Below, one piece after another: positions 8,567 to 15,849 of a DNA stretch of 64,000 bases. The stretch's first letter is position 1. The number at the start of each line of letters is the position of its first letter. The position numbers and the translations under genes were made by a program. This stretch comes from Candidatus Nanopelagicales bacterium (GTDB lineage: Bacteria; Actinomycetota; Actinomycetes; Nanopelagicales; Nanopelagicaceae): positions 35,440 through 99,439 of the forward strand of contig JAURMX010000020.1 of the NCBI GenBank assembly GCA_030830475.1. Reading direction: 5' to 3'. A model generated the notes under the pieces. That model had not been told where the DNA came from, searched no databases, and saw only the letters and a program-made list of their open reading frames with translations.

Positions 8567-9273
8567 AGTTAATGCTCGTAACAAATCTAGCTGGTGGAGT
8601 CGGAAAAACAACTTCTGCTTTGGCATTTGCTGTTGCTGCAACTGAATATGGAAAGAAGGTTTTGATAATTGATGCAGACCCCAATGCTGCTTTGACCTTT
8701 ATAAATGGCATTGAAAACCCTCGGGTTACAACAAAGGAGTTTTTATCCGAGGAGTACCCGCTGGAAACAGCTTTGATACGCACGGGGGAGCGGGTTTCTT
8801 TACTGTCATCATCCTCTCGACTCAGTAACCTCGAGTTAGAAAAACTGATGTCACCGGAGAGATTCCGGGAAGTAACCAAGGATTTTGATTTGGTAATAAT
8901 CGATACTGCTTCGGCTCCAGATCACCTTTTGCAGTATTTCCCTCAATTGGCTGACTTAGTGGTTATCCCCACGACTCTTGAGATCTTGCCAATCCGGGGT
9001 GCGCTGCACGCCAAAGAGTTTGTAATTGCCGGTGGATTCCAGAAGAAACCTCATCTATTAATCACGATGCAGCTTAACTCTGAGAGTTTGGAGATTCCGG
9101 AGTATTTAGCAGAGGATTTTGAAGTTCTTGAGCCCACATTGACTAGAGATAAAACGGTTGATGATTCACAAGCTTCGGGCAAATCCTTTTTAACTACCTC
9201 GAATCACAGCGAGATTTCAGCCCAATATAGGGAGGTCACTTACACCTTGCTGGAAGAATTAAATTTGATTTAA
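8563..9273 (+). CDS. ParA/MinD-like P-loop ATPase, atypical Walker A
   Basis: A 236-aa ParA-superfamily fold: Walker A NLAGGVGKTT at residues 8-17, a DADPN switch-like motif near residue 41, and Walker B DLVIIDTASAPDH near residue 108. In classical ParA/MinD proteins the residue before GG is a lysine that contacts the partner nucleotide; here it is alanine (A10), so partner activation may differ or be lost. There is no parB and no plasmid or chromosome partition neighbour; it closes the exporter-PHP-MarC-MpaB run. It converges with the DUF3107 gene with a 4-nt overlap. The specific role is unknown. Confidence 0.75.
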   Translation: MKLMLVTNLAGGVGKTTSALAFAVAATEYGKKVLIIDADPNAALTFINGIENPRVTTKEFLSEEYPLETALIRTGERVSLLSSSSRLSNLELEKLMSPERFREVTKDFDLVIIDTASAPDHLLQYFPQLADLVVIPTTLEILPIRGALHAKEFVIAGGFQKKPHLLITMQLNSESLEIPEYLAEDFEVLEPTLTRDKTVDDSQASGKSFLTTSNHSEISAQYREVTYTLLEELNLI

Positions 9274-9539
9274 GCGCCGGCAAACCCGACGCGACGCTCA
9301 GAGATATCGCCAATTTCAACTGAACCAATCTTGTTGGCTGGAACAACGTATTGGCGGCCACGAGTATCTGTGAGAATGAGTGGTTGAGCTGCATCTAATG
9401 CTTTGGTAATCAAAGCAACTACCTCTTCACGATCAGCTGCCGTTTCTATGGTCAACTCTCGTACTTGATCGGCAACTGAGATGCGAACCTCAGATTTGGC
9501 GCTCTCGCCTTTGCCGGCTGCAATCTTCTTTGTTGTCAT
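9270..9539 (-). CDS. DUF3107 protein (Rv3208A/TB9.4-like)
   Basis: This 89-aa protein belongs to the actinobacterial DUF3107 family. The core EVRISVADQVRELTIETAADREEVVALITKAL is followed by a segment with VVPANKIGSVEIG and the conserved tail ERRVGFAG. It may be a small beta-alpha fold; function is unknown. An AGGATGGG sequence precedes the ATG. In Mycobacterium the homologue Rv3208A also lies next to the TetR gene Rv3208, so the TetR-DUF3107 pairing here is conserved synteny. Confidence 0.85.
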   Translation of the reverse strand: MTTKKIAAGKGESAKSEVRISVADQVRELTIETAADREEVVALITKALDAAQPLILTDTRGRQYVVPANKIGSVEIGDISERRVGFAGA

Positions 9540-9583
9540 AGACCCATCCTAAAGATTATGTGAAATTTACGCGATTTAAAGCT

Positions 9584-10201
9584 TTAACTCTGTTTCGGGA
9601 ATCCAGATATACCGCGCCACATGAGATTGGTGACCATGGCCGAGGCCTTATCTCGATCGATTTTGCCATCCTTTTCTAGCCAGTGGCGGGCAGTTATCTG
9701 AACGAGACCAATCAGACCAATAGCCAACATCATCGATTCCTCTTTTGGTAAGCCAGTATCAATCGAAATGACAGCGCTAACTGCAGCCGCGCAGTCATAA
9801 GTCATACGGTTTAGCCGTTGCCTAACTTGCGGTTCAACATTCATATCACTTTCGAAAAGTAATCTGAAGGCTTCACCTTCTGAATCAATAAAACCAAAGT
9901 AAGCATCAACCGTTGCTTTAACGCGATTCTTGTTTTCCTTGGTGGAGGCAATTGCTTTCTGAATCGCAAAAACCAGAGAATCAATATGGAGATCTAAGAC
10001 CGCTAAATAAAGATCCAGCTTCGAAGGAAAGTGTTGATATAGAACTGGTTTACTAACTTCTGCACGATCTGCGATGTCATCCATTGATGCAGCATGAAAG
10101 CCCGAGACTGTGAATACCTCAAGTGCGGCAGATAGCAGTATGGCGCGCCGCTCATCCCTTGGTAATCGAGCGCGGCCATCTAATCTTTCAGAAGTGCTCA
10201 T
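9584..10201 (-). CDS. TetR-family transcriptional regulator (Rv3208-like)
   Basis: A 205-aa TetR repressor: N-terminal helix-turn-helix within RRAILLSAALEVFTVSGFHAASMDDIADRAEVSKPVLYQHFPSK (about residues 18-62), then an all-helical ligand domain. It sits 44 bp upstream of the DUF3107 gene, matching Rv3208-Rv3208A. Its start is 65 bp from the divergent mshB start; that spacer holds GGAAC (10241-10245) and GTTCC (10257-10261) as a possible operator. Ligand and targets are not known. Confidence 0.85.
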   Translation of the reverse strand: MSTSERLDGRARLPRDERRAILLSAALEVFTVSGFHAASMDDIADRAEVSKPVLYQHFPSKLDLYLAVLDLHIDSLVFAIQKAIASTKENKNRVKATVDAYFGFIDSEGEAFRLLFESDMNVEPQVRQRLNRMTYDCAAAVSAVISIDTGLPKEESMMLAIGLIGLVQITARHWLEKDGKIDRDKASAMVTNLMWRGISGFPKQS

Positions 10202-10265
10202 CGGCTTTATCGTACGAGATTGAATGGGAATTAACTAATAGGAACCAGTACGCTTTGTTCCCATA

Positions 10266-11138
10266 ATGGAAAATCTTCGAATTCTACTGGTACACGCCCA
10301 CCCGGATGATGAAACCATCAATAACGGGGCCACGATGGCGCTCTATGTTGAGCGTGGTGCAAAAGTTACGCTCGTGACCTGCACGAGAGGTGAAGAGGGA
10401 GAGGTTTTAGTTCCAGAACTGGCACACCTAGCTAGTAATCAAGAGGACAAACTTGGTAAGCATCGCGAAGGCGAACTTGCTGATGCAATGGCAGTATTGG
10501 GTGTAAAAGATTTTCGCTTTTTAGGGGCGCCACACAAAACCTATAGAGACAGCGGAATGATAGATACGGAACCCAATAAGCGCTCCGATAATTTTTGGAA
10601 TGCTGATTTAGATGAAGCCGCTGCGCACCTGGTGGAGATAATCCTTGAGGTAAAGCCACAGGTAATGGTTACCTACGATGAGATTGGTGGGTACGGACAT
10701 CCCGATCACATACAGGCCCATCGCGTTGCTATGCGGGCTGCAGAGTTAGCCCGGACAAAAGGATGGGAGATCCAAAAAATCTACTGGAACACTATTCCGA
10801 AATCTGTTATTGAAAAGGGAATAGAGGCGATGAAGGGCACGGGCAACCAGTTTTTTGGCGTTGATAAAGCGGAGGATTTTCCATTCGCCCAACCTGATGA
10901 TGTAGTAACAACGGTAATTGACGCGGAAAAATATGCGGAGCAAAAAATGCGGGCGATGAAGGCGCATCCAACTCAAATATCAGTTGATGGACCCTTCTTT
11001 GCGCTTTCAGATAACTTGGGTTTCAAGGTGTGGGGACAGGAGTTTTACCGCTTGGTTTATGGAGAGAAAGGGCAGGATCTCAATGCTGATGGCCGCGAGA
11101 TTGATCTCTTCTCCGGAATCTCTGATTCAGGTAATTAG
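10266..11138 (+). CDS. mshB: N-acetyl-GlcN-Ins deacetylase, mycothiol biosynthesis
   Basis: LmbE/PIG-L zinc deacetylase that makes GlcN-Ins from GlcNAc-Ins in mycothiol synthesis. The metal and catalytic motif HAHPDDE (H12, D15) is near the N-terminus and the third ligand lies in GGYGHPDHIQ (H148); CTRGEEGEV and RDSGM match MshB closely. Its 290 aa is the MshB length. Mca, the mycothiol conjugate amidase, is a paralogue that shares these motifs, so a mix-up is possible but less likely. The membrane protein DUF6113 gene follows after 2 nt, as in other actinobacteria. Other msh genes are not in the window. Confidence 0.87.
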   Translation: MENLRILLVHAHPDDETINNGATMALYVERGAKVTLVTCTRGEEGEVLVPELAHLASNQEDKLGKHREGELADAMAVLGVKDFRFLGAPHKTYRDSGMIDTEPNKRSDNFWNADLDEAAAHLVEIILEVKPQVMVTYDEIGGYGHPDHIQAHRVAMRAAELARTKGWEIQKIYWNTIPKSVIEKGIEAMKGTGNQFFGVDKAEDFPFAQPDDVVTTVIDAEKYAEQKMRAMKAHPTQISVDGPFFALSDNLGFKVWGQEFYRLVYGEKGQDLNADGREIDLFSGISDSGN

Positions 11139-11140
11139 AT

Positions 11141-11458
11141 ATGAGATTTTTATTAAACCTTCTATTTGGTGCATTAGTTGGAGTTTCGGGAACTTTTCTG
11201 CATAACTCATACCGCCCTGCCGGTTTAGTAATCTCTATTTTTGCGCTTTTGCTGGGTCTCAAAATGGTTACCAACATGAACCGGAATAAGGGCTCTCAAG
11301 TAGCTTTTATCTTGGGCTGGCTTGCGGTAATTGTCCGCGCCTCAACTTTAGGTAATGGGGGAGAGGTTTTAATTCAAGCTAACCTCTATGGCAATACTCT
11401 GGTATTTGGTGGAATTTTAATTTGTTTTATTATTTTGATTCGTAAAATTAAAATCTGA
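11141..11458 (+). CDS. Small DUF6113-like membrane protein
   Basis: A 105-aa hydrophobic protein with about four membrane segments (residues about 3-20, 28-45, 55-70 and 83-100) separated by short basic loops (NMNRNKGS, IRKIKI tail). Position just after mshB and the overall layout match the DUF6113 proteins found downstream of mshB in many actinobacteria; identity rests mostly on that context. It converges with cysS and their 3' ends overlap by 11 bp. Function unknown. Confidence 0.7.
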   Translation: MRFLLNLLFGALVGVSGTFLHNSYRPAGLVISIFALLLGLKMVTNMNRNKGSQVAFILGWLAVIVRASTLGNGGEVLIQANLYGNTLVFGGILICFIILIRKIKI

Positions 11459-12875
11459 TCCACTTCCAACTTTGGCCCGCGCTGGTATCTCTTACCTCAA
11501 TACCATTTTCGAGCAGTATTTCTCTAAGCTCATCGCTTCTAGTGAAATCCTTGGCATCTCTCGCTGCAACTCTCTCTTCCAGAAGTTTTTTGAGCTCCGC
11601 GCTTAACTCTCTAGTCGGAAGCTTTAGCAGTTTTAGCCCAAATAACTCATCGACTGACTCAAAAATATAGAGTTTTTCACTATCCTCTAACTCAAGCTCC
11701 TTCTCCACCGCTCGTAGTTTCAGCATGGCTCTAGGGGTATCAAGATCATTTAGAAAATCCTGCAACATAGCCTTAACCAGCTCTTTAGCGCGGCTGGTTT
11801 CGATTGCGCCAACAACCCTCCATTGTTGATACTTTTCACGCCAGCGTTGCAGAGTTGTATAGGCGGCATTGATTGAAGCCCAAGAAAGATCCATCTGGCT
11901 GCGGTAGCGGTTCTCCAAAAAGCAAAATCTGACGGCAAGCGGATCGATTCCTTTTTGTATGACATCACTAACTAAAACCACATTTCCTGCACTTTTGGAC
12001 ATTTTGCGCCCTTCAAAAAGAAGATGTTCCCCATGCAGCCAAAGTGAAACCGCTTCAGAGTTGCCAGAGCTCTCTTGCACTAAAGGGTTTGATTGAGCAC
12101 GTTCATTTTCATGATGCGGAAAACGAAGATCAATGCCACCGATATGTAGATCAACATGTCCATTTAAATAATGTAATGACATTGCGGAACATTCGATGTG
12201 CCACCCCGGGAACCCCTTTCCCCAAGGGGTATTCCAAATCATCTCGGTTCGATTGCCAGCAGCTTTCCAAAGCGCCCAATCTGCATGAAATCTCTTAGCA
12301 CCACCTTCGCTGTACTCATATCTGTGTCCTGGCTTGAGAGCATCTAGGCGATTACCACTCAACTCTCCATAGCTGGCAAATTTGGCGGCGGAGAAGTAAA
12401 CCGAATTATCATCTCCAACATAGGCATAATCCATAGCAATCAGTTTCTTAATATGCTCAATCATTAAATCAATGCATTCACTAGCACGGGGATATTTATC
12501 TGCAGGCAAGATATTAAGTGCTGCTAGATCGGTATGAAATCTGGCCTCGTAATCCCTAGCAATCGCAAATGGGTCGCGCTTTTCTAATTTTGATTGGGAC
12601 AACATTTTGTCCTCTTCAAAATCATCACTCATGTGGCCGACATCGGTAATGTTTTGAATTAACTTGACTTTGTGTCCGGAAAACTCCAGGACGCGTTTTA
12701 CCAAATCTCCTAATAGAAATGTTCTTAAATTTCCAACATGAGCATCTCTGTAAACCGTCGGACCACAGCAATAAACGCGAATGCTTTCTCCGTCAGAACT
12801 GCTTACCCCAGCTATCTGCCTGGTTAGGGTGTCATAAATATTCAGCGTCAGGGGCTCCGTCATCTCGCGCTTCAT
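11448..12875 (-). CDS. cysS: Cysteinyl-tRNA synthetase
   Basis: Class I aminoacyl-tRNA synthetase of 475 aa. The HIGH-type motif reads HVGN within YCCGPTVYRDAHVGNLR (zinc cysteine around residue 37), the central zinc ligands lie in HIECSAMS and the HHENE segment, and KMSKS is near residue 295. The DALR/C-terminal helical domain ends at KWIRF. The mycothiol enzyme MshC is a paralogue, but this protein has the longer tRNA-binding C-terminus, so cysS is preferred. ATG 12875 follows GGCGGG closely; a second ATG at 12863 begins MTEPL and is also possible. It is divergent from fdxA with an 82-bp spacer. Confidence 0.92.
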   Translation of the reverse strand: MKREMTEPLTLNIYDTLTRQIAGVSSSDGESIRVYCCGPTVYRDAHVGNLRTFLLGDLVKRVLEFSGHKVKLIQNITDVGHMSDDFEEDKMLSQSKLEKRDPFAIARDYEARFHTDLAALNILPADKYPRASECIDLMIEHIKKLIAMDYAYVGDDNSVYFSAAKFASYGELSGNRLDALKPGHRYEYSEGGAKRFHADWALWKAAGNRTEMIWNTPWGKGFPGWHIECSAMSLHYLNGHVDLHIGGIDLRFPHHENERAQSNPLVQESSGNSEAVSLWLHGEHLLFEGRKMSKSAGNVVLVSDVIQKGIDPLAVRFCFLENRYRSQMDLSWASINAAYTTLQRWREKYQQWRVVGAIETSRAKELVKAMLQDFLNDLDTPRAMLKLRAVEKELELEDSEKLYIFESVDELFGLKLLKLPTRELSAELKKLLEERVAARDAKDFTRSDELREILLENGIEVRDTSAGQSWKWIRF

Positions 12876-12957
12876 ACCCGCCTATTCTGTAGGATATGGG
12901 CCGTTGAGTCACCAAAGGCCATTCCAAAATGTCCATCAATTGTTTGAGGAGTAGAAC

Positions 12958-13281
12958 ATGACTTATGTGATTGCGCTTCCATGTGTGGATGTAAAGGACA
13001 AGTCATGTATCGAAGAGTGTCCAGTTGATTGCATTTATGAAGGCGATCGCATGATGTATATCCAGCCTGATGAGTGTGTGGATTGTGGGGCTTGCGAGCC
13101 GGTGTGCCCAGTTGAGGCTATTTATTATGAAGATGATGTTCCCGCTCAATGGAGTGATTACAAAGAGGTAAATGCAGAGTTCTTTGATGAAGTCGGATCT
13201 CCTGGTGGTGCCAGCAAGGTAGGGCCGATTTCAAAGGATCATCCCAAACTTCTTCAGATTCAAAAGAAGCCAGCTGAATAA
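12958..13281 (+). CDS. fdxA: 7Fe ferredoxin
   Basis: A 107-aa bacterial ferredoxin carrying one 3Fe-4S and one 4Fe-4S cluster. Cysteines occur as CVDVKDKSCIEECPVDC at the N-terminus and CVDCGACEPVCP in the centre, the arrangement of actinobacterial FdxA/FdxC. A strong GAGGAG precedes the ATG. In Mycobacterium fdxC (Rv1177) is followed by dapC (Rv1178); the same order occurs here. Its TAA stop at 13279 is in the same frame as the downstream aminotransferase, which has no ordinary start codon. Confidence 0.93.
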   Translation: MTYVIALPCVDVKDKSCIEECPVDCIYEGDRMMYIQPDECVDCGACEPVCPVEAIYYEDDVPAQWSDYKEVNAEFFDEVGSPGGASKVGPISKDHPKLLQIQKKPAE

Positions 13282-13290
13282 GGGGTTTTT

Positions 13291-14355
13291 ATCAAGCTTC
13301 CTGATTTTCCTTGGGATGCTCTAGCTCCATACGGGCAAAGAGCACGCTCCCACCCGCAAGGAATCATTGATTTATCGCAAGGCACCCCAGTTGATCCAAC
13401 TCCAGAGTTCATTCAAGAGGCCCTTCGTGCCAACTCCAATTCTCCGAGCTATCCCGTAACTACTGGAGCTGCAGAGTTAAGAACGGAGTTGCATCGTTAC
13501 TGTAGTGAGGTACTTGGTGCTACTGGAGAGTTTGATGTTTTACCAACTATTGGCTCAAAAGAAATCGTAGCGTTGCTGCCTTTTTTACTTCAGGCCAAAA
13601 GAGTTTTGATTCCCGAGATTGCTTATCCTACTTATCGAGTTGGCGGTATTTTGGCTGGTGCTGAGGTAGTTGAGGTAGATATAGATGCCTCTACTTGGCC
13701 CGTGGATCGCGTTGATTTGGCATGGATTAACTCGCCTTCAAATCCAACTGGCAGAGTGCATAATGATGCCGAGTTAATGGCTGCAATCGAGTGGTCACGA
13801 AAATCTGGTTCAGTGCTTGCTAGCGATGAATGCTATCTCTCTTTCCCAGATACCAAGCAGGGTAGATCGGTCTTATCTCTAGCTTCAGGAGATAACAAAG
13901 GCATATTGTCGATTCACTCATTATCAAAACGTTCAAATCTCGCCGGTTACCGAGGATCATTTATTGCAGGTGATGCCAAACTCATAAAACAATTGTTAGA
14001 AATCAGAAAACATATGGGGATGATGGTTCCACTTCCTGTGCAGTTAGCAACCGCTGCAGCTTTAAAGGATGAAATCCATGTTCAGCAACAAGCAGAGCGT
14101 TACAAAAAACGTCGTGCCGTTCTGCGACAAACACTTGAGGGTTTGGGGTTTAAAGTTGAGTTTTCAGAGGCTGGGCTATATCTGTGGTGCAGTCGTGGTG
14201 AAGAGGATTGGCAAACCGTTGCATGGTTTGCTGATCGGGGGGTGCTGGTAACTCCAGGAAGTTTCTATGGAAATAAAGGTGCACGCCACGTTCGCATCGC
14301 ACTCACGGCAACTGATGAAAAAATAAATGAAGCTGCGAAACGTTTGAGTGCCTAA
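13291..14355 (+). CDS. dapC: N-succinyldiaminopimelate aminotransferase (class I/II), noncanonical ATC start
   Basis: Fold-type I PLP aminotransferase of the actinobacterial DapC family in lysine/diaminopimelate synthesis. Translation from 13291 gives IKLPDFPWDALAPYG, then IIDLSQGTPVDPTPEFIQEAL and SPSYPVTTGAAELR, a perfect family N-terminus. SIHSLSKRSNLAGYR holds the PLP lysine. Between the fdxA stop (13279-13281) and TTG 13489 there is no in-frame ATG, GTG or TTG, and 13489 lies deep inside the domain. ATC 13291, 5 nt after AAGGGG, is therefore the best start, giving 354 aa. A sequencing or assembly error at that codon is the alternative. The gene shares the fdxA frame. Confidence 0.85.
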   Translation: MKLPDFPWDALAPYGQRARSHPQGIIDLSQGTPVDPTPEFIQEALRANSNSPSYPVTTGAAELRTELHRYCSEVLGATGEFDVLPTIGSKEIVALLPFLLQAKRVLIPEIAYPTYRVGGILAGAEVVEVDIDASTWPVDRVDLAWINSPSNPTGRVHNDAELMAAIEWSRKSGSVLASDECYLSFPDTKQGRSVLSLASGDNKGILSIHSLSKRSNLAGYRGSFIAGDAKLIKQLLEIRKHMGMMVPLPVQLATAAALKDEIHVQQQAERYKKRRAVLRQTLEGLGFKVEFSEAGLYLWCSRGEEDWQTVAWFADRGVLVTPGSFYGNKGARHVRIALTATDEKINEAAKRLSA

Positions 14356-14357
14356 TA

Positions 14358-15335
14358 ATGGTCACTAAAGGTATTTTGCTAGTTGGCGGAAAGGGCACCC
14401 GTCTAGCGCCACTTACCAACAGCACACCAAAGCCGATGTTGCGAGTAGCTGGAAAGCCAGTTACTGAGCATCAGATTGTTAAAGCGCGTAACTCGGGTAT
14501 TAAAGAGCTGGTGCTTGCAACCTCTTATTTAGCAGAGGTTTTTGAGCCGTATTTTGGGGATGGATCAAGGTTTGGAATCTCAATTACATATGCCGTTGAA
14601 GAGGTTCCGCTCGGAACTGGTGGCGCAATCGCAAACGCTGCAAGCAAATTGAATCTGTCCGATGATGATTCAGTCATAATCTTTAATGGAGATGTCTTAA
14701 GTGGTCACAATCTAAGTGATCAAATTGCATTTCATGAAAAGACTTGCTCCGATGTCACTCTCTACTTGACTCAGGTTCAAGATTCGCGTGCTTATGGATG
14801 TGTTCCTATCAATCAAGAAGGAAGAGTGCAAAGTTTTCTGGAGAAGATGGATAACCCAATTGCAGACACAATAAATGCGGGTTGCTACATATTTCGCAAT
14901 CGAGCCTTAAAGCAGATTCCAAACGGGCAGATTGTCAGCGTTGAGAGAGATACCTTTCCCAAGTTGCTATCTGATGGATTTGATTTGTTTGGGTTTTTGG
15001 ATAATGACTACTGGATTGACATGGGGACCCCACACTCTTTTATTAAAGCTTCTAAGGATTTGATTCTTAAACCAGAGTTATCGGCCGCTACAAGTGGGGT
15101 TGCAAATGGATGTTTGATTGGATCAAATGCCAAGATTCATCCCAGCGCCCATGTGGGAGAGGGTTCGACGATCGAGGATGGTGTGCTGATTCATGAGGGC
15201 TGCACAATCTCGGGCTCAATGATTTCCGCTTCGGCAAATGTTGGGGCGGGAAGCGAGATTCGAGATAGCTATATTGCATCAGGCCAAGTGATTCCACCTG
15301 GTAGCAAACTAATCGACGAGATAATCGGTGAATAA
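14358..15335 (+). CDS. Mannose-1-phosphate guanylyltransferase-like nucleotidyltransferase
   Basis: Nucleotidyltransferase domain at the N-terminus (GILLVGGKGTRLAPLTNSTPKPMLRVAGKP, the nucleotide-binding signature, and IFNGDVLSG with the metal aspartate) plus a C-terminal left-handed beta-helix with hexapeptide repeats from about residue 250. Length 325 aa. The orthologue in the whiB2/PMM locus of Mycobacterium is ManB (Rv3264c), which makes GDP-mannose, and the PMM gene lies 5 kb downstream here, so GDP-mannose is the likely product. UDP-glucose- or CDP-type activity cannot be ruled out. It starts 2 nt after the dapC stop. Confidence 0.8.
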   Translation: MVTKGILLVGGKGTRLAPLTNSTPKPMLRVAGKPVTEHQIVKARNSGIKELVLATSYLAEVFEPYFGDGSRFGISITYAVEEVPLGTGGAIANAASKLNLSDDDSVIIFNGDVLSGHNLSDQIAFHEKTCSDVTLYLTQVQDSRAYGCVPINQEGRVQSFLEKMDNPIADTINAGCYIFRNRALKQIPNGQIVSVERDTFPKLLSDGFDLFGFLDNDYWIDMGTPHSFIKASKDLILKPELSAATSGVANGCLIGSNAKIHPSAHVGEGSTIEDGVLIHEGCTISGSMISASANVGAGSEIRDSYIASGQVIPPGSKLIDEIIGE

Positions 15336-15504
15336 ATCTCGAATTTGCGGTAATTGAGAGGTATCTCAACAAAATACCCCTAAAAATCTGATTTTTGACC
15401 TGGATTTCCGGACTTTGCGGCTTGACTCCTGGGAATAACACGCGTGTAATTCTCCCCATTGGGCCCGCCGTAAGGTGTGGGCCACTGTCATAGGAGTATT
15501 GCTA
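15336..15504 (+). promoter_or_regulatory. Promoter region of whiB2 with palindrome over the -10
   Basis: A 169-bp intergenic region. A good sigma-70-like promoter is visible: TTGACT at 15422-15427, a 17-bp spacer, then TGTAAT at 15445-15450. The 10-bp palindrome ACACGCGTGT at 15438-15447 overlaps the -10 box and could bind a dimeric regulator. AGGAG at 15492-15496 serves the whiB2 ATG at 15505. No terminator for the upstream gene is obvious. Confidence 0.5.
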
Positions 15505-15798
15505 ATGACTGATGCTCGTCGCATAGAGCAGACTTTCATTCCCGGTCCAAGCATCCAATTGGGTAATGGCGAAATCGTTGAACTGTCATGGCAGGAGCGA
15601 GCGCTATGTGCCCAAACTGATCCAGAAGCATTCTTCCCTGAAAAAGGTGGTTCAACCCGTGAGGCAAAAAGAGTCTGTCTCTCTTGTGAGGTCAGACAAG
15701 AGTGCTTGGAATATGCACTCGCTCATGATGAACGCTTTGGCATCTGGGGCGGTCTATCTGAACGCGAACGTCGTCGCCTCAAGCGTCGTCCCGCGTAA
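15505..15798 (+). CDS. whiB2: WhiB-family Fe-S regulator (WhiB2/WhmD type)
   Basis: A 97-aa WhiB protein. Four cluster cysteines are at C35, C58, C61 and C67 (CLSCEVRQEC), followed by the GIWGG turn and a basic tail ERRRLKRRP that mediates DNA contact. WhiB proteins bind a 4Fe-4S cluster and the primary sigma factor region 4. A longer frame begins GTG 15475, but ATG 15505 has AGGAG 8 nt upstream. Its place between the guanylyltransferase and PMM region matches WhiB2/WhmD, linked to septation, so I assign that group by synteny. Confidence 0.88.
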   Translation: MTDARRIEQTFIPGPSIQLGNGEIVELSWQERALCAQTDPEAFFPEKGGSTREAKRVCLSCEVRQECLEYALAHDERFGIWGGLSERERRRLKRRPA

Positions 15799-15849
15799 AT
15801 ACCTTTCATCCAAAAACCTTATATTTTCATTTAAGCAAGAGGCGGTGAG

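Noticed and set aside
11448..12875. cysS read as the mycothiol ligase mshC
   Set aside because: The protein keeps the C-terminal tRNA-binding region of CysRS and is 475 aa, longer than MshC.
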